6,149 nucleotides of DNA from an uncultured Coriobacteriaceae bacterium (GTDB lineage: Bacteria; Actinomycetota; Coriobacteriia; Coriobacteriales; Eggerthellaceae): contig CAMORQ010000126.1 in NCBI GenBank assembly GCA_946623915.1, positions 1 through 6,149 on the forward strand, read 5' to 3'. A program made the translations under genes and the position numbers. The notes beneath the pieces were generated by a model. The model saw only the letters and a program-made list of their open reading frames with translations, did no database searches and was not told the DNA's origin. Below are positions 1 through 4,853 of the stretch, piece after piece (positions within the stretch are counted from its first letter, which is position 1; each line of letters starts with the position of its first letter).

Positions 1-14
1 CATTGATTCTCGGA

Positions 15-72
15 GGGGCTAAAGTAGCCCCAATCCCGATAAACTTAACTCGCACCCCTAGCTTCAGGGGGT
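15..72. other. Two short G/C hairpins at the left edge
   Basis: Two inverted repeats lie close together. The first is a perfect 7-bp stem, GGGGCTA (15-21) with TAGCCCC (25-31), around a 3-base loop. The second pairs CCCCT (55-59) with AGGGG (66-70) around AGCTTC. Neither is followed by a T-run on either strand, so neither is a standard intrinsic terminator. They could mark the end of a gene to the left of the window (one frame closes with TAA at 20-22) or belong to a structured element upstream of the promoter at 93-101. I cannot assign them to a known RNA family. Confidence 0.45.
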
Positions 73-92
73 CGATGTTGGATGCTTCTTGT

Positions 93-101
93 TGCTATAA
101 T
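93..101 (+). promoter_or_regulatory. Extended -10 promoter for the small gene pair
   Basis: TGCTATAAT is a perfect -10 hexamer (96-101) preceded by the TGn extension (93-95). The -35 region is poor: TCGATG at 72-77, with an 18-base spacer, is the best candidate. This is typical of an extended -10 promoter. Transcription would begin near 108, giving a leader of about 25 bases before the first gene. Confidence 0.65.
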
Positions 102-131
102 TTGGACACACTTGCGTTTTGAGGGGTTGCC

Positions 132-404
132 ATGATGTATCCGTACCTTATTTTCGATGACGGTACTGAAGTTGTCCATTCGCACATCATAAGCGAGTCA
201 GGTATCGACAAGGTGCTTGTGCATTTCGAGAGGCCATGCGAAGAAGGGTTCGATTCGGCGCGCTGCGAACTGCCATCCTATACTTGGACGGAGTGGGAAG
301 GCGCTTTTTCCGAAGAGGAGCGCGCCAGATTCGAAGCGTTTTTGCGCGACAACGCCGCTGCTTTGTACCACTTCGCCGCCGAAGGAGGGATTGCCGTTGC
401 CTAG
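132..404 (+). CDS. Small uncharacterised protein, partner of a DUF4160 protein
   Basis: This encodes a 90-residue, acidic, soluble protein with no signal peptide or membrane segment. It opens with a short hydrophobic run and a DDGTEVVHSHI stretch (residues 9-19), then VHFERP (30-35) and a Glu/Arg-rich helical second half. A GAGGGG ribosome-binding site at 121-126 serves either ATG 132 or ATG 135; the two starts differ by one Met. The gene ends inside the start of the next gene, which points to translational coupling in a two-gene operon driven by the promoter at 93-101. From memory, similar small proteins sit directly before DUF4160 genes in gut Clostridia and Coriobacteriia, so the pair probably works together. 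The organisation resembles a toxin-antitoxin module, but no activity can be read from the sequence. Confidence 0.8.
   Translation: MMYPYLIFDDGTEVVHSHIISESGIDKVLVHFERPCEEGFDSARCELPSYTWTEWEGAFSEEERARFEAFLRDNAAALYHFAAEGGIAVA
382..389 (+). promoter_or_regulatory. Ribosome-binding site that sets a TTG start
   Basis: AAGGAGGG lies inside the last codons of the first small gene. It ends 7 bases before TTG 397, which is ideal spacing. The competing TTG 391 would leave a single base, and TTG 406 would leave 16. This makes TTG 397 the likely start of the DUF4160 gene. Confidence 0.7.
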
Positions 405-675
405 CTTGTTCACCATTGGCAGCTATCGTGTTTTTTTCTGGTCGAGCGACGGTGATGAGCCTGTACACGTTCACGTTGCTCAGGGCGCTCCGCGGGCAAA
501 CGCAACCAAGGTGTGGCTTACTCGTTCTGGAGGTTGCATCATCGCAAACAATGACAGTGGAATTCCAAGCCGCGATCTGGCAAAAATGCTTATCGTTATC
601 GCGGCGCAGCACGGCTTTATATGCGAGGCGTGGAAAAAGTTCTTTGCGGTGAGGGAAATCGATTTCTTCTGTTAA
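397..675 (+). CDS. DUF4160 family protein
   Basis: This encodes a 92-residue protein of the DUF4160 family. The N-terminus MPSLFTIGSYRVFFW, the acidic turn SDGDEP (17-22) and the histidine motif PVHVHV (22-27) match the family pattern in which a short strand is followed by a P-x-H-x-H segment. A basic APRANATKVWL stretch (31-41) and a GG turn follow. No start ATG exists near the family's usual N-terminus; TTG 397 is supported by the strong ribosome-binding site at 382-389 and gives a normal family length. The gene overlaps the preceding stop codon by 8 bases. The family has no established biochemical function; members are often found beside a second small gene and are suspected parts of toxin-antitoxin-like pairs. 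The weak TTG start, combined with coupling, could hold this product below its partner, which is an inference. Confidence 0.85.
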   Translation: MPSLFTIGSYRVFFWSSDGDEPVHVHVAQGAPRANATKVWLTRSGGCIIANNDSGIPSRDLAKMLIVIAAQHGFICEAWKKFFAVREIDFFC

Positions 676-698
676 TCGCGTAACGCTAGAGGGTGTTC

Positions 699-704
699 GA
701 TAAT
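699..704 (+). promoter_or_regulatory. Possible -10 box before the stalked membrane protein
   Basis: GATAAT matches five of six -10 bases and lies in an A+T-rich patch in the 100-base gap between genes. No convincing -35 box sits 16-18 bases upstream and there is no TGn extension. Transcription from here would leave a leader of roughly 65 bases. Confidence 0.3.
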
Positions 705-775
705 TATAGCGCGCCTTCACGTAGAGGGGTTTCTGAAGTGAATGCCTCGGGTTTTGCAAGGTAAAGGGAAATGCC

Positions 776-1912
776 GTGGACATTAAGAACGAGCAGTCGG
801 GTTCTTCGCCTGACCAGATATACGAAGACGTGCGGGCGGCGCTTGCTCAGCGCGCAGCTGCAAACGAGGCGCATGGTCCATCTTCGGCACCTGCGGTAGA
901 GCAGCAAGCGGCGGGCGGAAGAAGAGCTGGTGCGGCCGTAGCAGCCATAGCCGTGGCAGCGCTTCTGTCTTTCGGCGTTTTCTTCCTGCTGGGCCGTTCT
1001 GCCGCTTCTCCAGGCGGCGCGTCGATCGGTTTGTCGGCGACATCGGGCGCTTCAGCGTCTGCCAATGCGGGCACATCGGGCGGTTCGCCTTCGGCTGCGG
1101 ATGCGTCGTCTGGCGACACCGCCTTTGTGTCGCACGGGACTGGATCATCGGCTTCGACGGAGACGGGGCGGGCTGCTTCGGAGGCCACGCAGGGCCAAGC
1201 GGCCTCGGGCACTGTTGACCCGGACACTGGTTCTCCCGCTGCCAGCACTTCATCCAGCCCAACTACCGAATCGTCGGTCGAAGCGGAGCCTGCTTCGGCG
1301 ACGCCGCCCTCGATCGACATCGCGAACACCGACACCCTTCACGCCGTGAACCTGTTCTTGAGTAATTTCACGGAAAAAGGGGCGCTCATGAATGGCTACA
1401 CCTACGAAGGGGCCACCAACGAGCAGGTGGCCAACTTCGCGGCCGCCCATATCTACATGAACAATCCTGATGCCATCCATTACGGTCCGGGATATCCCGA
1501 CCACATTTCCTGGGAAGCTCCCGACGACGTGTTCTTGGGGTATCCGAAAACGTTTTTGAAGCGCGAGCTGCAAGTTTCCAACAACATGACGATCGAAGGC
1601 ACGGGATACTCCAGCTTCGAGGCTTTCATAAACCTCAATCCCGATTGGGTTCCCACCACGCCTTTGGGGATCGCCTACGCAACCTCTTCCGTAGACGCTG
1701 GTGATGGGCGCAGCAGGATAAGCTTCGACATCTATTGGAACGACGAATCCTACGTGGTTACCGACGAATCGTACTACACCTGCTCGGCTGAAGAGCTGAT
1801 GGCGCGCCTTGGCGTATCCGGCCCTGTTGGCTCGGGCGTGGCCGTTGTGGAGCCCTACGACGACGGCACCGTGGCACCGTTCTTCCTGTGGTCCTACGAC
1901 TCGACCCGCTAA
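776..1912 (+). CDS. Single-pass membrane protein with long Ser/Ala-rich stalk, unknown function
   Basis: The 378-residue product begins with a soluble cytoplasmic segment (1-48) containing a short predicted helix, then RR and one hydrophobic segment (about 51-72, Ala/Val/Leu/Phe-rich). A low-complexity stalk (about 75-183) of Ser, Ala, Gly, Thr, Asp and Glu follows, and then a compact outer domain (186-378) that begins HAVNLFLSNFTEKG and is rich in aromatic and acidic residues. The arrangement suggests an N-in, C-out protein whose stalk carries the outer domain away from the membrane, perhaps across the cell wall. Small N-terminal parts of the outer domain (a FLSNF-type motif followed by a Phe/Ala/His helix) recall uncharacterised extracytoplasmic domains of gut Gram-positives, but I cannot name the family. 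The start is GTG 776, with AAAGGGA at 763-769 spaced 6 bases away; an in-frame TGA at 734-736 excludes a longer form. There is no LPxTG motif or catalytic signature. Confidence 0.8.
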   Translation: MDIKNEQSGSSPDQIYEDVRAALAQRAAANEAHGPSSAPAVEQQAAGGRRAGAAVAAIAVAALLSFGVFFLLGRSAASPGGASIGLSATSGASASANAGTSGGSPSAADASSGDTAFVSHGTGSSASTETGRAASEATQGQAASGTVDPDTGSPAASTSSSPTTESSVEAEPASATPPSIDIANTDTLHAVNLFLSNFTEKGALMNGYTYEGATNEQVANFAAAHIYMNNPDAIHYGPGYPDHISWEAPDDVFLGYPKTFLKRELQVSNNMTIEGTGYSSFEAFINLNPDWVPTTPLGIAYATSSVDAGDGRSRISFDIYWNDESYVVTDESYYTCSAEELMARLGVSGPVGSGVAVVEPYDDGTVAPFFLWSYDSTR

Positions 1913-1932
1913 CGTTTCTGCCCGATGGCCCT

Positions 1933-1979
1933 CGAGTCTTCCAAGGCTGCCTCGCTGATTCGCTGCTTGGAGCGGCTCG
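1933..1979 (+). other. Imperfect hairpin after the membrane protein gene
   Basis: CGAGTC (1933-1938) can pair with GGCTCG (1974-1979, one G-T wobble), and TCCAAG (1940-1945) with CTTGGA (1966-1971), leaving a 20-base loop. It begins 20 bases after the stop codon. No T-run follows, so it is at best a weak or factor-assisted transcript end. A second weak stem, AAAAC/GTTTT (1996-2011), and a GGCGC/GCGCC pair (2016-2038) lie further along. Nothing else is evident in the spacer 1913-2086 apart from the promoter candidate and ribosome-binding site listed below. Confidence 0.3.
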
Positions 1980-2045
1980 CAAAGGGGCTGCGGGTAAAAC
2001 TGATAGGTTTTGGAAGGCGCTTTTTGCGTTTGCGCGCCCATTTCA

Positions 2046-2054
2046 TGCGACAAT
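2046..2054 (+). promoter_or_regulatory. Possible extended -10 promoter of the cell-wall-binding protein gene
   Basis: TGCGACAAT gives a TGn extension followed by a four-of-six match to the -10 hexamer. The nearest -35-like sequence, TTGCGT (2024-2029), is 19 bases upstream, which is long. The layout repeats the TGC extension seen at 93-95 and 3855-3857. The transcript would start near 2061 and include the ribosome-binding site at 2072-2079. Confidence 0.35.
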
Positions 2055-2071
2055 GAATGGAAGGTATCCAG

Positions 2072-2079
2072 AGGAAGGG
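2072..2079 (+). promoter_or_regulatory. Ribosome-binding site that favours ATG 2087
   Basis: AGGAAGGG ends 7 bases before ATG 2087. The upstream in-frame ATG at 2057 has no purine-rich site before it, and using it would put ten extra residues in front of a textbook signal peptide. Confidence 0.7.
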
Positions 2080-2086
2080 ATTAGGT

Positions 2087-3751
2087 ATGCTGCATAAGAC
2101 AGTTTCGGCTTTGTTCGCGATTTCGCTTGCGATGGCGCTCGTGCCTGCCGCGTGGGCGTCCGAGGCTAAAGCTGATGGCGAATCCGACGTAAACGGTACT
2201 GCTGCATCCGTTCTGTCGCTTGGCGATGGCGGCGAGCGCGTAGAGTCCGGGTCGCAGGATAGGGGGTACGAACCGGCCGCGCCTTCCGTGTCCGCTTCGA
2301 CGACGGTTAACTGGAAGCGCCTGTGGGGCCAGACCGAGTTCGACACGATGCAGAGAGTTGTTCAAGAAGGCTGGAAGTCGAATGCCGGCGGGACGGTGGT
2401 CGTTGCGACAGCGGAGGATTTCCCCGATGCGCTCTCCGCTGCCGGAGTAGCGGGGCTCTACGGTGCGCCCGTACTGATCACGAAGGGCACTAAACTCTCC
2501 GATCAGACCGCTTCCGAGCTTCGGCGCATCAAGCCCAAACGTGTCATCATCGCAGGTGGCCCTAAAGCGCTAACGGAATCGGTTGAGCGGCGCATCGAAT
2601 CCATCACCGGTGTGGATGCAGTTCGCACGTACGGACGGCTTGCCACAGACACGGCGGCGACGCTGAACAGGAAATACTTTGGCAAACGGACCAACGTTGC
2701 CATCCTGGCAACGGTCAAAGGATTTCAGGACGCCCTTTCCGCCGCCCCGGTAGCCTACGCCAAGCACTACCCGGTGTTCCTTGTTGACGACGTGAACAGC
2801 ATCTCGGCCAACACTCTAGCAGGCATGAAGGCATGTGGGATCAAACAGGTAATCATCGTGGGCGGCGAAAAAGTCGTCGGCCCGAAAGTGGTTACCACCT
2901 TGCGCAGCAACGGCATCACGGTGAAGACTCGCCTGTACGGCTCGAGTGCCTACGACACGTCCAACGCCATCGCTGGCTGGGCGGTGAGAAACGGCATGAA
3001 AGCGACCAACACGGGCGCTGCCACAGGTGTTAAGTTCTACGACGCGCTCTGCGGTGCTGCGCTGTGCGGCAAAAAGGATTCAGCCCTTATCCTTGTGGAT
3101 AAAAACGAAACCGCTTGCATCAGCGACTTCGTTCGATCGAATGCATCGGCTATCAAGACTGGATACATCTTCGGAGGAGCATCTGCTGTCAACAGCGCAA
3201 CCGCCAACATGCTTTCCAGGCCCGATTCGGCGGTTAATTACCTCAACGTGTACAAGCCCATCCTGCAGCAAGCCCAGCGCGGCACAGGCGCGTTTTCTAG
3301 CTGGCCTAGGAATCAAGTCACCAGGGACTACACGCCGACGTATGCGCTTTACGACATCAATCGAGACGGCGTTAAAGAGCTGATTGTGCAGAACAAATCG
3401 TTTGTGTATATGATGGCCGCCGAAGCGATTGTTTACACAGTAAAGAGCGGCAAGGCGGTCAATGCGGGTACGATTTCGCTGTGGCGCGAAGGGACCCTTG
3501 GGCATTTGAGCAATGGAACCTTGTTCTACATCACCTATTTTCCGCCGGAAAACGAAGGGGCACCTCGAGGCGTTTACACGGTGTCGCTGTCAGGAACCAA
3601 GGTGACCTCGAAACACATCTGGCACGGTTACGTGCCTATTACCCGTACGGGTAGCATAGATTACACGCTGCAGAAGGCTTACGGTTCTGCCGGCTCTTCA
3701 TACAAGATGCTTTCCTGGACGCGCGCGAACAACTATTCCGCTTTGAGGTAA
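2087..3751 (+). CDS. Secreted cell-wall-binding repeat 2 (CWB2) protein with extra C-terminal domain
   Basis: From ATG 2087 the product is 554 residues. A signal peptide covers residues 1-24: basic HK, a hydrophobic core, and cleavage after AWA. A Ser/Gly-rich linker follows. Three tandem CWB2 (PF04122-type) repeats lie at about 77-178, 179-281 and 282-380. Their core motifs are ATAEDFPDALSAA (107-119), ATVKGFQDALSAA (208-220) and ATGVKFYDALCGAA (312-325), each with a later GG motif (IIAGG, IIVGG, IFGG). Each repeat opens with a YG or WG motif (RLWGQ, RTYGR, RLYGS). In this family, three such repeats fold into one unit that attaches the protein non-covalently to cell-wall anionic polymers. 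The last ~170 residues (385-554) form a separate domain with an acidic loop, DINRDGVKEL (423-432), similar to calcium-binding loops of secreted repeat proteins, followed by alternating beta-like segments. This part is probably the functional cargo; I cannot name it. The third repeat carries two Cys and is the most diverged. A start at 2057 is possible but lacks a ribosome-binding site. Confidence 0.9.
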   Translation: MLHKTVSALFAISLAMALVPAAWASEAKADGESDVNGTAASVLSLGDGGERVESGSQDRGYEPAAPSVSASTTVNWKRLWGQTEFDTMQRVVQEGWKSNAGGTVVVATAEDFPDALSAAGVAGLYGAPVLITKGTKLSDQTASELRRIKPKRVIIAGGPKALTESVERRIESITGVDAVRTYGRLATDTAATLNRKYFGKRTNVAILATVKGFQDALSAAPVAYAKHYPVFLVDDVNSISANTLAGMKACGIKQVIIVGGEKVVGPKVVTTLRSNGITVKTRLYGSSAYDTSNAIAGWAVRNGMKATNTGAATGVKFYDALCGAALCGKKDSALILVDKNETACISDFVRSNASAIKTGYIFGGASAVNSATANMLSRPDSAVNYLNVYKPILQQAQRGTGAFSSWPRNQVTRDYTPTYALYDINRDGVKELIVQNKSFVYMMAAEAIVYTVKSGKAVNAGTISLWREGTLGHLSNGTLFYITYFPPENEGAPRGVYTVSLSGTKVTSKHIWHGYVPITRTGSIDYTLQKAYGSAGSSYKMLSWTRANNYSALR

Positions 3752-3782
3752 GACGAAGGGGCTCAAACTTGTCTTCCTGGCG

Positions 3783-3810
3783 GCGTCGCGTTGCCGTCGC
3801 TTTGTGACGC
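3783..3810 (+). other. Weak stem after the CWB2 gene
   Basis: GCGTC (3783-3787) pairs with GACGC (3806-3810), extendable by a wobble and one more pair around a loop of about 14 bases. No T-run follows. A second small pairing, TTTGAG (3742-3747) with CTCAAA (3762-3767), spans the stop codon. Neither is a convincing terminator, and no gene is visible in 3752-3924. Confidence 0.25.
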
Positions 3811-3837
3811 TTGCGTGCCGTATGTGGGAATAACACC

Positions 3838-3873
3838 GCGTGCACAGATGGATTTGCTAGAATCTGTGTGCGC
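3838..3873. promoter_or_regulatory. Inverted repeat overlapping the adk -10 box, operator-like
   Basis: CACAGAT (3843-3849) and ATCTGTG (3862-3868) are perfect inverted copies with a 12-base centre. Allowing two G-T pairs, the arms extend to 12 bp (3838-3849 with 3862-3873). The right arm begins in the last two bases of the -10 hexamer at 3858-3863, so a protein bound here would cover the promoter. It lacks a T-run on either strand, so a terminator role for the upstream gene is less likely. No regulator family can be named from this site. Confidence 0.45.
3855..3863 (+). promoter_or_regulatory. Extended -10 promoter of adk
   Basis: TGCTAGAAT is a five-of-six -10 hexamer (3858-3863) with the TGn extension. 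No good -35 box is present at the normal distance. The start of transcription would be near 3870, giving a leader of about 55 bases that contains a small hairpin (GCCAC 3882-3886 region with GTGGC 3898-3902) just before the ribosome-binding site. Confidence 0.55.
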
Positions 3874-3924
3874 AAAACGCGGCCACTGCGTATGAACGTG
3901 GCGCTTTGAAGAAAAGGACTATCT

Positions 3925-4554
3925 ATGAACATCGTACTTTTGGGTGCTCCCGGTGCTGGCAAGGGGACGCAGGCGGCGAAACTGGTTGAAGAGCAGGGCC
4001 TGTGCCATATTTCCACAGGGGATATCCTGCGTGCCGCCGTGAAGGACCAGACTCCGCTGGGCGTGAAGGCCAAGGGTTTCATGGACGCAGGCGAGCTGGT
4101 GCCCGACGATCTGATCATCGATTTGATGAAGGAGCGCATGGAGCAGCCCGACACCGATAAGGGTGTCATCTTGGACGGCTTCCCGCGCACGACGACTCAG
4201 GCGGTGGCCCTGGACAGCATGCTATCCGAATTGGGACGTCCGCTGGATGCCGCACTGCTCATCGATGTGGACAGCGAAGTAATCGTCACCCGCCTTACCA
4301 GCAGGCGCATGTGCCGCGAATGCGGCAACATTGGCTCGGCCGCCGATGGCGAAACTTGCCTTAAGTGCGGTGGCGAAATGTACCAACGCGACGACGACAA
4401 CGAGGAAACGGTGCGCAACCGCCTCGACGTCTACGACAAGTCCACAGCTCCGCTGATCGACTACTACCACGGCAAGGACCTTCTGGTTAAAATCGACGGC
4501 GACCGCGATCCGCAGGTAGTATTCACCGACGTGGTCAGCGCCCTCGGTTTGTAA
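3925..4554 (+). CDS. adk: Adenylate kinase
   Basis: This 209-residue cytoplasmic enzyme interconverts AMP + ATP and two ADP, keeping the adenylate pool balanced. The P-loop GAPGAGKGT is at 7-15, the nucleotide-monophosphate motif DGFPRT at 84-89, and QRDDDNEETVRNRL follows the LID, with the conserved arginines in place. The LID carries four cysteines, C130, C133, C145 and C148, expected to bind structural zinc as in Gram-positive adenylate kinases. The two Cys pairs are separated by only 11 residues instead of the usual 16 of the Bacillus-type LID, and the customary YH...PP stretch is missing. The protein is correspondingly shorter than the ~215 residues of that type. ATG 3925 has AAAAGGA at 3912-3918 with 6-base spacing. 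The gene has its own promoter and terminator, so it is not part of a ribosomal-protein operon here, where adk is commonly found after secY. Confidence 0.97.
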   Translation: MNIVLLGAPGAGKGTQAAKLVEEQGLCHISTGDILRAAVKDQTPLGVKAKGFMDAGELVPDDLIIDLMKERMEQPDTDKGVILDGFPRTTTQAVALDSMLSELGRPLDAALLIDVDSEVIVTRLTSRRMCRECGNIGSAADGETCLKCGGEMYQRDDDNEETVRNRLDVYDKSTAPLIDYYHGKDLLVKIDGDRDPQVVFTDVVSALGL

Positions 4555-4585
4555 ACTGAGAGCAATCCTATAGGTGGTTTTTGCC

Positions 4586-4611
4586 AGGCCCCGCGCGAAG
4601 CGGGGCCTTTT
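4586..4611 (+). terminator. Intrinsic terminator after adk
   Basis: AGGCCCCGC (4586-4594) and GCGGGGCCT (4600-4608) form a perfect 9-bp stem around the loop GCGAA, followed by a TTTT run. It begins 32 bases after the adk stop codon. It should end the adk transcript and insulate it from nifJ. Confidence 0.93.
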
Positions 4612-4749
4612 CGGTGTGCCGTCGTACTTCACGCACCCGACCCCGTTACACACTATGCGGCGGGTTCAGGTGGTCATTGCACCTTCGCCGTTCAATGAGC
4701 GAATTATCCAGATGCGCCAACTTCGACGCAGTGCGTGTTTCGCCTCATA

Positions 4750-4755
4750 TATAAT
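4750..4755 (+). promoter_or_regulatory. -10 box of the nifJ promoter
   Basis: A perfect TATAAT in an A+T-rich patch. No clear -35 hexamer is found 16-18 bases upstream; TTCGAC at 4722-4727 is too far (22 bases), which may mean an activator is needed. Transcription would start near 4762, leaving a leader of about 90 bases. The stretch 4612-4749 upstream holds no gene or recognisable site. Confidence 0.55.
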
Positions 4756-4766
4756 GGACGCAGGCC

Positions 4767-4830
4767 GTGCGGGGGATGAGGTTGACCCCGCGCATGCTTT
4801 TGTTGGCCGCGACCCGAGTGGGGGAGCAAC
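4767..4830 (+). promoter_or_regulatory. Structured 5' leader of nifJ
   Basis: A strong hairpin pairs GTGCGGGG (4767-4774) with CCCCGCGC (4786-4793, one wobble) around an 11-base loop, and a TTTTGTT run (4798-4804) follows four bases later. A second, weaker fold pairs GTTG (4802-4805) with CAAC (4827-4830) enclosing CCC/GGG (4813-4815 and 4822-4824). The CCCC arm of the first hairpin could instead pair with the G-run at 4820-4824, so two exclusive folds are possible. This is compatible with an attenuator or other leader control, but it matches no riboswitch class I recognise. Confidence 0.4.
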
Positions 4831-4853
4831 CGCAATTTGCGAAGGGAGTCTAT

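Noticed and set aside
1000..1320. Possible DNA repeat array in the Ser/Ala-rich stalk region
   Set aside because: The amino-acid composition is repetitive, but I see no regular DNA period or repeated unit, so it is low complexity rather than a tandem repeat.
1250..2053. Minus-strand open frame of 267 codons opposite the stalked membrane protein
   Set aside because: It is a mirror of the codon pattern of the + strand gene, with no ribosome-binding site, promoter or family resemblance.
2057..2086. Longer start for the CWB2 protein at ATG 2057
   Set aside because: There is no ribosome-binding site before it, and the extra ten residues would sit before a complete signal peptide that begins at ATG 2087 behind a strong AGGAAGGG site.
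1888..2097. Small + strand frame of 69 codons in the spacer before the CWB2 gene
   Set aside because: It overlaps the end of one gene and the start of the next, has no suitable ribosome-binding site and shows no family features.
4762..4853. Thiamine diphosphate riboswitch before a thiamine-dependent enzyme
   Set aside because: The conserved CTGAGA and ACCTGATCTGGATAATGCC-type segments of that riboswitch are absent.
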